DNA from: Onthophagus taurus
Taxonomy: Eukaryota; Arthropoda; Insecta; Coleoptera; Scarabaeidae
DNA length: 64,000 nucleotides
Assembly: GCF_036711975.1 (NCBI RefSeq)
Contig: NC_091970.1
Span: 3,727,501 to 3,791,500, forward strand
Direction of reading: 5' to 3'
In this document: one piece after another, positions 35,917 through 46,126 of the stretch
How the letters are laid out: each line of letters begins with the position of its first letter
How positions within the stretch are numbered: the first letter of the stretch is position 1
The notes under the pieces: model-generated
The model's database searches: none
What the model was told of the DNA's origin: nothing
Seen by the model: the letters and a program-made list of their open reading frames with translations, nothing else
Position numbers and translations under genes: made by a program

Positions 35917-36169
35917 CCCTTTGCGTCAGCAACTCGGTCGTTCCTGCGCAGGTATCATATCTCGGTGGAAGAAATATTTGAGTAGATCTTTGAGAAATCC
36001 CTCCGTGACTGATGAATTATTGAGAGACGCTGCCGTTGAAGTATCTAAAAAAACCACAAAAAGATTTAATGATTTAAAGTTTGTTTTAGAAAGAATTCAA
36101 GTGGAAAATAACCGAAAAGAAAATAGAACATTACCAGGCGTAGATGAAATGATTTTCACGGAGAGATAA
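35867..36169 (+). CDS. Uncharacterised small basic protein, possible exon
   Basis: A 100-codon frame ending in TAA at 36169, with AATAAA about 75 bases later. Content from residue 29 on (IISRWKKYLSRSLRNPSV, DELLRDAAVEVSKKTTKRF, LKFVLERIQ) looks coding, with codon choice like the neighbours and a predicted amphipathic helix. A CAG/GT boundary at about 35952 could be a splice acceptor, in which case only the later part is real. It overlaps the first exon of the minus-strand membrane protein head to head. I do not recognise it. It may be a chance frame. Confidence 0.35.
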   Translation: MIMMKVSIKNSKKIQPIPLRQQLGRSCAGIISRWKKYLSRSLRNPSVTDELLRDAAVEVSKKTTKRFNDLKFVLERIQVENNRKENRTLPGVDEMIFTER

Positions 36170-36683
36170 GTGTAATTTAAAGGACGATTTGACCCTTTTT
36201 CTCCTGCAATTTTCTGTTTACGACTTGTTCCCCAAAATATCTCAATAAATTTTTCAAAATCGCTTTTACTACTTTTAAATATTGATTAATGCGATGTTTT
36301 TCGAACTCATTTTTATTGCCTGCTCAGGTAAACGTCCATAAATCGAACTAAAACTGAAATCTTTATGACACCGAAAACTCAATTTTAAATCAATATTATG
36401 TTTTTTTAGATTAAGTAATCTTAAGACGGATTTGATAGTTTCGTATCTCTTTGTTAAAGGTTACGTGCTACCGAGAAAATTAATGTACTGCGACTGACCG
36501 TTCGATCCAACGGAGCCAACAACTGCAAAGGGATTTAACACAATGCAGTAAGTTTTTAAATCATTCATTTTTACCCTAACACTAAATCATCTAAATGAAG
36601 TGTAAAGAGGTATCGCTTAATAATTTTTAATACAAAAAAAGATTCCTTTTATATTTCCATTCTTGAAGCTTTACGATCACCGT

Positions 36684-36870
36684 ATACGGGTTTCCCCTTG
36701 AAGTTATGAGCAACAATAAAGTTGACCATCAAACGTCGAACGCGAAACCATAAAATTGCACACGTCCAATTTCGTTTCGTTCTTTCGGGAAAACTCTTTA
36801 ACTTTAGGATGGGTGGCAAAGATTTCTCTAAGTTGAATGCGAGGACTATAAAATAATCGTTTATTAGCCA
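36684..36870. repeat. 187-bp direct repeat, left copy
   Basis: It matches 37652-37838 in the same orientation and at the same length with scattered differences. On the minus strand both copies can be read as ANKRL.Y.PR.QLREIFAT (about 19 residues) followed by PKVKEF, so the unit may derive from a coding fragment. I do not recognise the protein. Confidence 0.65.
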
Positions 36871-36899
36871 GTTGACACAACATTAATACAGTATCTGTT

Positions 36900-37415
36900 A
36901 AGATAATGAATTGCCTCAGTCGTAATTGCACTTTTCATCCACAATTAAGCCGAGGTCGCTTGAGACCGTTACCACAATATAGTATATGAAAAGATATTGC
37001 ACTGCCTCGTCTATAATTGCACACTTTTATGCACAGTTTTCGACTATAATTAAGCCGAGGTCGCTCGCGGCCGAGGCATTTCATTAGATACCACATTAAT
37101 ATTGTATCTAAAGAGATATTGCACTGCCTCGTCTATAATTGCACATTTTTCGGTTATAGTTAAGCCGGGGTCGCTTGCGGCCGAGGCATTTCATTTGATA
37201 CTACATTAATATAGTATCTGAAGGGATATTGCACTGCCTCGTCTATAATTACACACTTTTCATTTATAATTAAGCCGAGGTCGCTTGCGGCTGAGGTATT
37301 TCATTTGATACCACATTAATATAGTATCTGAACAGATATTGCACCGCATCGTCTATAATTGCATACTTTTATGCATATTTTTCGTCTATAAATAAGTAGA
37401 GGTCGCTTGTGGCAA
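36900..37415. repeat. Tandem array of ~110-bp units
   Basis: Five units start near 36943, 37048, 37159, 37268 and 37391, each with a version of TTAAGCCGAGGTCGCTTGCG. The core GGTCGC-TT-GCG(G/A)CC is a near-perfect hairpin, followed by GAGGCATTTCAT, GATACCACATTAATATAG and ATTGCACTGCCTCGTC. GATAC...GTATC gives a second short inverted pair. The array lies between two 187-bp direct repeats. Confidence 0.8.
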
Positions 37416-37651
37416 AGTTTTTTTTGTTTTTCCAATTATTATTATGGCGAAAAATTTATTTGGTAACCTAAAATGTAATTCTGTTTTTTATTTTGTTAAT
37501 TAGTTTTGCGATTTATGTTAGAAAATAATGTGGTGATCACCTTGTTGGTTTATATAAGTAATTTTATTTCATTTCTTCTTCAAGAGACTAATAGTGTGAG
37601 TTATATATTTGAATACGTCTCATGAGTGTACCGAGGCAATATCTTAAACCA

Positions 37652-37838
37652 CATACGAGTTTTCCCTTTAAGTTATAAGCAACAATAAAGTTGACCATCA
37701 AACGTCGAACGCAAAACCGTAAAATTGCACACGTCCAATTTCGTTTTGTTCTTGGGAAAAACTCTTTAACTTTAGGATTGGTGGCAAAGATTTCCCGAAG
37801 TTGAACGCGAGGACGATACAATAATCGCTTATTAGCCG
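37652..37838. repeat. 187-bp direct repeat, right copy
   Basis: Partner of 36684-36870. The two copies bracket the tandem array at a distance of 968 bases. Confidence 0.65.
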
Positions 37839-39130
37839 TATAATAGTAAAAGTTGTTATCGTCGAAAACTTTACTCGAAAGTTAGTTTTCGGCGAGATTT
37901 ATAGTTTTAGGAAGAAGAACCCCAGGTGAACGAAACGAGAATTTTAAAATTAATTTTTGAATGAATCATTTAAATCAAATTATTTTCATTGAATTTACCT
38001 GCACACACGAACACAACTCCCCACCACGCGGTTGATGCGAAACTGCATTATTTCAAAGCCGAAAATTAGAGGAACACAGACACGAATTATTGATAATAAC
38101 GCGTTGCGTTCAATTTGCCAATTCTATGTAGACATAAAGGATTCAATCCAATTAGCGGCGTTAATACGTAATATTGTTCGCACGATTAAATAATTATTTT
38201 ACACATCGATCGATGCACTCAACACATTCAAATCGATCTTCAATTAAAAACGAACAAGAAAAAAAAACTCGAATGAGTATCGATCTGAATATAGCGCAAC
38301 TCTTTGGAGCTTTTATCTTGTTCACGTTTGAAAAATTTTCAACAGAAAAAAATATTGATGATGTGCAATTAGTCAGTGTGGGTTTCAAACGTGGGATTTG
38401 AGCACATGGAATTGTTTCTGTGTGTGGAAATAAATCATACATTTTTTTTTGATTTTTGAGTAAATGGATATTTATTGGTTTATTAAAAACTCACTAAACC
38501 AAACCAAACCAGTTTTCTCATAATTACAAAAATATGAATTAAAATTTAAAATGGTTTCGACATACGTTTATATTTTATGGGGAGCCCAAAAACTCCCAAC
38601 TCCTCCCGGAGGTTTTAATGAAAATGTGATAAACGGCACGTTGGTGTGCAATTACACTTCAGTTCGGTAAACGCTTTGCCGCGTACCGAATATACACAGA
38701 TAGATAATGGTTAGTTAGGTGCATTCTAATTTTCTGCGTGCTCAACAAAACGCACCAGATAAAGCATGAGTTAAAACCCGATTGTGTGGAATGATCGTGT
38801 TTTTATTTCCCCATCCTAAGAATTCACTAATTAAACCCAAAAACGATTATCTTCATTAATCCAAATCGTTTCTCATTTCAAATGATCAATTTGAATAATT
38901 AAATCTAATTCCTTTTTCAATATCGCTTTATCACTATAATAATGTCTTTTCTTTAATATAATTGAATTAGTACACGTCTAGTTAGGGAAAAATTTATCTG
39001 TTCATGAAAAATGACTTTTCCTAAGGGAAAGGAGAGAGAAGAAAATAAAAAAATAAAATTTAAAGTGTCTCCTCTGAGTCGTTCTGTTCCCTTGTTCGTG
39101 TCCTATGTTAAAAAATTAGGTTTCAGATAG
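37839..39130. other. Intergenic, no supported gene
   Basis: Mixed AT-rich sequence with a hairpin TTCGGTA...TACCGAA near 38665. Two overlapping short frames at 38174-38442 on opposite strands have no domain content. Confidence 0.4.
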
Positions 39131-39375
39131 CGTCACGGTAAAGCGTCCTTCATAAAAATGAATAAAACAAACGGTGAAAAGCTGAAAATTTCAAGCGCGG
39201 TGAATCGCCTCGAATGTCCGACGAAAACCGTCCTCGGAGGGAATTTAAAATTTCGTCGCCCGATTTATATTTTAGAATGTGCGTGACTGGAAAGTTTCGA
39301 AAGGTACAACAACTATTTTTGTTTATTTACAAATTATGTTTCCAAAAATAATTTCAAAACAAGAATTTGCATTAG
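39131..39375. repeat. Direct duplication, left copy
   Basis: GTCACGGTAAAGCGTCCTTC (about 39133) and AAAGGTACAACAACTATTTT (about 39300) recur as GTCACGGTAAACCGTCCTTC (about 39657) and AAAGGTACATCAACAATATT (about 39720). The left copy is about 80 bases longer internally. Confidence 0.55.
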
Positions 39376-39469
39376 AATTAATATATTATATTGCTTCTTC
39401 AATATTGTCTCAACCTCATCTTAATCAAGCAAAAATATATAGTTTCCGTTCAAAATCAAGTAGAGATAT

Positions 39470-39625
39470 CAGTTGATATATCGTATGGAATGTTGCACTG
39501 CCTCAGCCGCAAGCAACCTCGGATAAATAAGGTAAAAATTAACGCTCTTCATTAATAATCAAACCGAGGTCGCTTGCGACCAAGGTAGTACAATGTCTCA
39601 TCAGATACTATATTAATGTGGTATC
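39470..39625. repeat. Dispersed GGTCGC hairpin repeat, two cores
   Basis: An inverted core (GCCGCAAGCAACCTCGG) and a direct core (CCGAGGTCGCTTGCGACC) occur within 80 bases and end at ATATTAATGTGGTATC, as in the tandem array. Confidence 0.65.
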
Positions 39626-39654
39626 AACTGGAACGCAAAAATTAAACTTCAAAT

Positions 39655-39795
39655 GTTGTCACGGTAAACCGTCCTTCATAAAAATAAATAGAACAAACTG
39701 TGAAAAATTGAAAATTTTTAAAGGTACATCAACAATATTTGTTTATTTACCAATTGTAAACATTTCCAAAAATAATTGCAAAGCTACAATCTGCT
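39655..39795. repeat. Direct duplication, right copy
   Basis: Partner of 39131-39375. It shares the two anchors listed there in the same order. Confidence 0.55.
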
Positions 39796-40669
39796 TTATT
39801 TAAAATTAATTGGTACATGAACTGCATTCAAATCTACATTTCTACGCGAACCATTATTTTACTGACTGTTTACAAACTCACGATTCCAAACCCCACTAAC
39901 AACTTGTACTTTGAATACCTTATTAAAGCAGCTCGAGGGGAAACTCTCAAATTAATTAATTAATTAACTTCAAATATGAAATAAATATTTAAAAATTTCA
40001 ACTTTTCCCAATAACAAGGTTTTTTTTCGATTTCAAAGTGTACCTTTAAACTCGGCGGTGGAGATTTTCCATCCCACTGGGATTTAGATATCTTTTGAAC
40101 CTTGAGGGCTTCTTATCGATTTAGCTGAAATGGTCGTTTTGCGTTAGATAGGGTAGAACGGGATCGGTTATTTTTGCTCGACCGTTTATGCAAGTGGCTC
40201 CATCACGTAGATGATGCATTTTAAAGTGCGAGATCAACTTCTTTTAAGACTACGTGATATCATCTTTCGGCAACGCTTTATCATCGTATTCTTTAAATTA
40301 AAATTTTAAAAAAAAATAGAAGTACCTTTTTGATTAGCTTTTAGGTGAGGTAGAACCGCGAAAAAACGATTTCACGTAGAGTTTCAGTAAAAGTCGTAAC
40401 CGCTTAAAAGTCGAAGAAAATAAAAAATAGAACTTTACTTAACTTTAAAACAAGTCGTTGAGTTTTTTTTCTTTTCATTGAAAATCGATGCTTTTAGATT
40501 AAATAAAATTAAATAAAATTTCGTTAAATTATAATTATTTTATTAAAAATCGTTTTAAATTGTTTAAGATTTTATTAAAATCATAAATTAGAACGAATTT
40601 TGCCTAATTAAGTCAAGGCACTTGTCTCCGAGGAGCTGCAATTAATACAATTATCATGTAGTATTCACT

Positions 40670-40930
40670 AGACATATTGCAGTCCCTCTTTTGATTAAGC
40701 CGAGGCCGCTTGCGACTGAGGCACTGGATTATTACCTCGGCCAAGCTAAGATACACACTCTCCGACCATAATTAAGCCGAGGTCGCTTGCGACCGAGGTA
40801 TAGCATCGGTACCATATCAACACAAAAAGTAACCAATTCACAACGGTATTAATATTAATAAAGCCGAGGTTGCTTACGGTCGAGGCACTGGATTATCTTA
40901 TTCCATATTATTTTAACGTGGTATCAACCC
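40670..40930. repeat. Dispersed GGTCGC hairpin repeat, three cores
   Basis: Cores AAGCCGAGGCCGCTTGCGAC, AAGCCGAGGTCGCTTGCGAC and AAGCCGAGGTTGCTTACGGT are spaced about 90 bases apart and end in ACGTGGTATCAAC. Confidence 0.65.
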
Positions 40931-42429
40931 AATTATACTGTATCTCTAATTTAAACAAAACTGAAACCTAAGCTCAAACTCAACCTCACAACTAAACCTA
41001 AATCTAAACTCAAACTTAAATTTAAAGAAAGACGAACATATTAACAAGGTGGCGCTTTTATAACAGCTCGCCCGACGACGTCAACACAGAATTCGTCACC
41101 AAACCTATAAGGCGATCAGCTGACCCTGGCATTCTCATTAATGGGATAAAAAAACAAAAAATCAAAACGCAAAAGTCTCGATGGCACGCGCAATACAATC
41201 AACCCAACCATCCCGGCACAGTCATATTTATTGTTAATTATCTTACAAAAACATGGTCGTCATTACAAGAGCGACGCTATTGGAAATCGTAAACTAGCAT
41301 ACATTGAGTTGTAATCTAGACACATCTGATTAGATTTAAAACATAATTACCTTAATAACCTTTTTTGTAGTGATTATTTGGATTCCAAACAGCTATTAGC
41401 TGAAAGTCGTTTATAATTATTTATAGGAAGATAAATTTGATAGTAAGCAGATTTCTTAAATTTTATTAACAAATTATTAGAAATGAGGAATTTTTGCAAC
41501 TTTGTGTAGAAGAAATACTATACATTATGGCAACAACAACCATATAATCCGCAAAACGTGCAGCTATCTCACTCGTCACCAAACACGCGACCCATCATAC
41601 TTTAACTCCTTCCTAGATAACTAGTATTATTTAAGACCGCAATCTCTACCATCGCCTATACAAACCCATAAATGAAATTGATTTATTAAAAATCTTCAAT
41701 TTTAAAATGAGTACATTATTAATTCGGTTACTTTTTCTTTTAATTTTTTTCGTCTTTGAGGTAACAAAAAGACGACACGTTTCTGTAATGGGACAAGGAA
41801 TATCCTAGAAATTGGAAAGGTACGGAAACGAACCAACCGGGAAAGGAACTAATTTTTGTGAGTAGAAGACGGGGGTTGAACCGGAATTCATACTCTATGC
41901 ATTGTTCTTTGAAAATAAGCCACGGTTGGGTTGGGTTGATTCCTTTCTTTCTCTTTCTATTCCTCTGCCTTTTTTTGCTGCGCATATATTGATTCAGATG
42001 CGTTAATTTTTAATTTTTTAATTTTTCGATTGAACAATTATTTCATTTCTGTCATCCATCACGTGTTTACATTGAAATGGCACAAAATAAAAATACGTTG
42101 GATATATTTTGTATGAAAACGACGATACATCCCATGGTATAAGTGAGAACGTGCTCGCAATAAGAAATATGCACCCGCGGGAATGCACAACTGTCATTTT
42201 TACGTGAAATAGTAAGGTGATAGCCGTGAATAATACTACCCGTTATGTTTGGACATCTTTTGCGTTTTACATTTTTCTTTATCAAGATTTTATTTTAATA
42301 ATTCATATGTTAATAGTCTAATATTCAAGTAAAAGTAAATAAGAGATAATGATGGTGTCAACACATCAAACTGTCAACGTGTTAATTAAATAGTAATTTT
42401 CGAGAAAGTGAATTAAATTAAATCTTCAT
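40931..42429. other. Intergenic, no supported gene
   Basis: No convincing coding frame or repeat. Open frames at 41740-42285 are short and without domains. Confidence 0.4.
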
Positions 42430-42720
42430 TTGGCTTTCGTGTGAAGGCGCAAATTGACCCCCTTTTGGAACATGATGAGGAGACGAACGAAAAGGGGGGT
42501 TGGCGGCGCTAAAAGGGGTCAAGTAAGTGCAAACCTCGACGAGAAACTGTCACTGTCACGACGTGAACCGTGTTGTTGTCGTCGTCGCCGATTTTAGAGT
42601 TGCCTGGTAACCGACAGAGACCACCCCAGACGACTCGACGTGGCGTCACGATGTTTTACCGCCCCCCAAAGCTTATAGATAACACCTCATGGTGTACGAG
42701 ATCTTCGGCTAAATTATGTT
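42430..42720. promoter_or_regulatory. GC-rich promoter-like block with X-box
   Basis: A locally GC- and CpG-rich stretch in AT-rich surroundings. It includes GTTGCCTGGTAAC at 42599-42611, which fits the RFX X-box pattern (two GTTRCC-like half sites), plus GTCGTCGTCGCCG and several CGACG motifs. It could be the promoter or first exon of a gene whose body lies elsewhere. No coding frame was found. Confidence 0.4.
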
Positions 42721-43437
42721 GGATGCGAAAGGGAAAAATTGAATGAAATAGAGGAAAACGTTTGAGATTGCAAAAATTTATAAATCGGTGGAGTTATACA
42801 TATAAAAAAAAAGATGGGACTAATTAAAAAGTTAAAAAAAAATTAAGGGTTGTTTACAGGAGTTAAAAGGATTTTTTTTAATTAAAAAATTTTAATTTTA
42901 TATCTTTTTTACCTTAATAATCGTTTTTTAAATTGGGTATTTGTAATAATAGATTAAAAAAAGTCATAAATATGCTGGAATTGAACCCGGTACCTCTTGA
43001 AAGTGCACTGTCATTTCTCTGTAAAAACAAATTGTTTATCACATTTGACATTACTAATAAGTTACAATATCTTCATATCTTTAAATTTTGCGATTGGCGA
43101 TAAAATGTTGTAGGCATCACGGCAGCAAATCTCAGACTTGTTCGATAAAGAATCACTTTGCTGGCTTGGTACATAAATAACTATTATTTTAAGAGTTTTT
43201 TTTATATGGTTCATGGGGCAAGGTGAAGAGGGGCGTCTTTGTCCGAACGAATAGTTTAGGATGAGACGTTAATAGAAAACGTTTCGTTTTGAAAGGAAGT
43301 AGGTTAAAAGCCTGAAGCCGGGGGATTTTCTATGCGGCTACTAATATTACGCGAGTATTCAAAATTAAAATTACATTTCATTTAAAATTTATACAGAAAT
43401 TTATCTAACGCAAAAGTTGTAAAGGATGATGAAAGTA
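42721..43437. other. Intergenic, no supported gene
   Basis: AT-rich. A short B-box-like string near 42970 was considered and rejected as a tRNA gene. Confidence 0.4.
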
Positions 43438-43477
43438 CAGTGAAATTCCCCTAATTTGAACTTCCATAATTCGAATT

Positions 43478-43738
43478 TAATCTGAAGATGCACGGTTAAA
43501 CCCGAAATTTTCTTGTTCTAAGTATAGTGTTAGTTCTAGTTTCACACATACACTGTCGCTGGAACTAACACTAAACCTAAAACTAGAATCATTCGGGTTT
43601 AGCCATCTTGAGAGACGTACGGCTAAACCCAAATGTTTCTAGTTCTATGTACAATGTTAATTCTAGTTACAGTGCAAGTGTAAAACTAGAACTCACACTA
43701 GCCCTAGAACTAGAAGGTTTTGGGTTTAGCTTAGTTTT
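43478..43738. mobile_element. Palindromic CTAGAACTAG MITE
   Basis: The arms GGTTAAACCCGAAAT and GGGTTTAGC enclose several copies of CTAGAACTAACACTA in both orientations. A central GAGAGACGTACGGCTAAACC suggests two copies side by side. The same family recurs near 51140, 52600-53075 and 54490-54675. Confidence 0.6.
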
Positions 43739-43845
43739 GGAGATTAAAAATTTCGATGAAAAAACTTTCAGTTTTGAAAACCGGAAGTACTAATTTTTCG
43801 TTATTTTTTTTGTTTTCAACGTTACCAATGTTTTAAGGGCGAAAA

Positions 43846-44016
43846 ATCCTTTAAAATGAACTCAAACACGACTTATTTATCTCTAAAAATACATTTTTAT
43901 TAAAATTAACCTAAAATGTCAAACGTGAACTGTCAAAATAGTTTTATTTTAACATTTTGTTTGTTGTTGGTGTTAATTTGGTCGTGTTTGGGTTTGTTTT
44001 AAAGGAAGTTTTTTTC
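43846..44016. mobile_element. AAACACGAC hairpin MITE
   Basis: The left arm ATCCTTTAAAATGAACTCAA then ACACGAC and the right arm GTCGTGTTTGGG then TTTGTTTTAAAGGAAG are inverted repeats. A copy lies in opposite orientation at about 51298-51460. Confidence 0.6.
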
Positions 44017-44623
44017 CGCTCCCTCAGCGATTCGAATTAGGGGAATTTTACTGTAATTGAGAAATTATTGACAGTTGGAGTTAAACAGTTTGTTGCTAAC
44101 TTTATGTTATATCAATGTAAAGACATCAAAGGTTTTGACATAACGTAATAAACATAACCTCAATTTTTTTTTTTAATAATTTTTTCTTTTGTGTTTGGTA
44201 AGATTTGGAAACTTTTAAAAACTTTGAAATTTAATATATCATTATATTCATTATAATTTATTTGATTGATTTGATTTATTTGATATTTTTTATAATAAAT
44301 ATAATGATGATTTTGTATTTATCGGATCAATATGAAATTTAAAGCGACGATATTTACATTATTCATTTTAACGAAAAAATTTAACGTTTTCAATTATTCA
44401 TGGGATGTCCCGCGGATTTGTACTGCAACTTCGTAATAACCGTTGGGTTAATTTTTTTTCAAAAACGATAATCTGAATTGTTCTGTAATTTTGTAGAAGA
44501 TATCCCCGCGAGGTCTTTACCCTTTACCCTTAAACCCGGGGCCGCGAGAGTAAGGCGCAACTGGTGTTCTAAATACACTATCATCCTTTGCTTAGGAGTC
44601 GCAATATCAAAATGAAAACTTAC

Positions 44624-44953
44624 CTTAATGGAAGATTATTAAAATTTTGTTTTCTCAATCGGCGAACAATAACTGTTTATTTCTTGGGCGATACACGTTT
44701 GTGTGTCGGAAAGATTTAAACTCGGAGTTTTTTTTAATTTTTTCGTCAAATAGTGAAGGGCGCGTAGTTCCTTGACCTGCTGCGAGCACACGGCACCCGG
44801 CAAAACTGGCCCCCCTATTCGAGGCACGGAGCCAGTATCCTCTGCTGGCAGGATCCAGGATCGCGCATGGCGAACACCGGCAAAAGCATTTCGTATCCTG
44901 GACGCTGCCAGCGTCGGGATAATAGACGAGAGGAAGGTCCAGGGTTCACTAAC
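44624..44953 (-). other. GC-rich exon-like block
   Basis: On the minus strand it has a strong acceptor (GCGTTTAG before 44953) and a strong donor (AAG-GTAAGTTTTC after 44624). The frame from the acceptor stays open for 104 codons (PWTFLSSIIPTLAASRIRNA, PRIGGPVLPGAVCSQQ, VKELRALHYLTKKLKK) and ends in TAA 15 bases before the donor. The acceptor-side part (about 44760-44950) is far more GC-rich than its surroundings, and all other minus frames close. It could be the end of a coding region followed by a 3' UTR intron, a 5' UTR exon, or an inserted sequence. I do not recognise the peptide. Confidence 0.35.
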
Positions 44954-45484
44954 CTAAACGCAAAATATTACAGTTTGATTCAAATTTGATAAAAAAATCC
45001 TTTTTGATTTGAAAAAATCCTTTCACAATATATTCAAACCCAACATTTTAAAGTTGACAATCTACTATATTATTTCTTTATTTTTAATAGAATTTGTAGA
45101 ATTTTGAATTGACAAAACGTGTTTCGCATCAATCTCTCAAATATTCTAGAACCCAAATTATCATGAACGATGTGTTCCAAGTTGGAACCTCGAAAACTAA
45201 CCGACCCCTGAAAAAGCTTTTAAGTTGTCAATAGGTGCCAAGAGATCCAAAAAGCAAACAACACGTTTCTAAAACTGTACGATAAAATATTGATTTTCTC
45301 GTAATAATTTATTGGGTCAAAACCAAAAATAAACACTTGTTTTTCGTATAAACACAAAATTCGATAACCGCAATCAAAGAAAATTTCTACGCCGACAACA
45401 ACCCAGAAAAAGTATCAAAGTTGTTCAAAGCAAGGTAATAAGTCCTCAAAGTAATCATCTCGAGAAAACGGTTGTGAGAAAAGT

Positions 45485-45830
45485 GCTTAATTGAGCAACA
45501 TTTTTTAATTCTAACCTCACTAATTGGATCAAAAATCAAAAATGCTTGAATTTAACTCCAAGCACGACTAAGTTATCTTAATTGATTCGCTAGTTATTTC
45601 ATTTTTCCTATAAATAACAAAGAGAGATAGAAAACAAAATGGCAGGCTGTCATTGTTGACATTTCAACGTAACTTTTTTATGTTTCCACCACCAAAACCA
45701 ACATTCTTGGGTATCAATTCGAATAAATCCGACCTCCTTTATCTAAATTTAGCATTACAAATTATAGTTAATTACTAAGAAAATCAAGATGGCTACCAAT
45801 ATGAATTTTTTTTTCGGAAATATGCTTTGT
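45485..45830 (+). repeat. Dispersed ~350-bp repeat, copy 1
   Basis: It runs from AACATTTTTTAATTCTAACC through GACATTTCAACGTAAC, ATTCTTGGGTATCAATTC and AAATCCGACCTCC to AAGATGGCTACCAATA. It matches an inverted copy at about 46960-47205 and a shorter direct copy at 53085-53245. Confidence 0.65.
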
Positions 45831-46126
45831 TTGGTATCATTTCGAATAATTTGATGGTGATCTTTTCGAATTTCACACTTAATTTTAATAAGCTAAAAAT
45901 CTAAGTAGGTCGCGATGATTTCCTAAAACTAGAAACATTCGGGTTGGATTGAGTTTTGTTTCGATTGCGTTTTAAGTTGAAATTGGGACGAAATTGTCGG
46001 AGTTTTATACGGAATTTTTCATTTGGTATTCATAATATTTAAATATTACATAACGTTATTTATTTATTATTTATTACGGTTATTTTTGAATAATTTTTTT
46101 AATAACACTTTAAAAACAATAAAAAA

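Larger units (their letters stand above)
43438..44053. mobile_element. Pogo-like non-autonomous element with nested MITEs
   Basis: The ends CAGTGAAATTCCCCTAATTT and, as complement of the right end, CAGTAAAATTCCCCTAATTC are inverted repeats, with TA directly outside both. CAGT starts and a TA target are typical of pogo/Tigger elements. Inside lie two further inverted-repeat units, at about 43478-43738 and 43846-44016. No transposase frame is present. Confidence 0.7.

Noticed and set aside
36704-36931. 75-codon minus frame with Met start
   Set aside because: It is part of the 187-bp repeat. The two copies differ in frame toward the end, so it is not a current gene.
42965-43020. tRNA-like or SINE-like B box (complement reads GGGTTCAATTCC)
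   Set aside because: The T stem does not pair and no A box, acceptor stem or anticodon arm was found.
44772-44957. 61-codon plus frame in the GC-rich block
   Set aside because: The minus strand has the splice sites and the longer frame.
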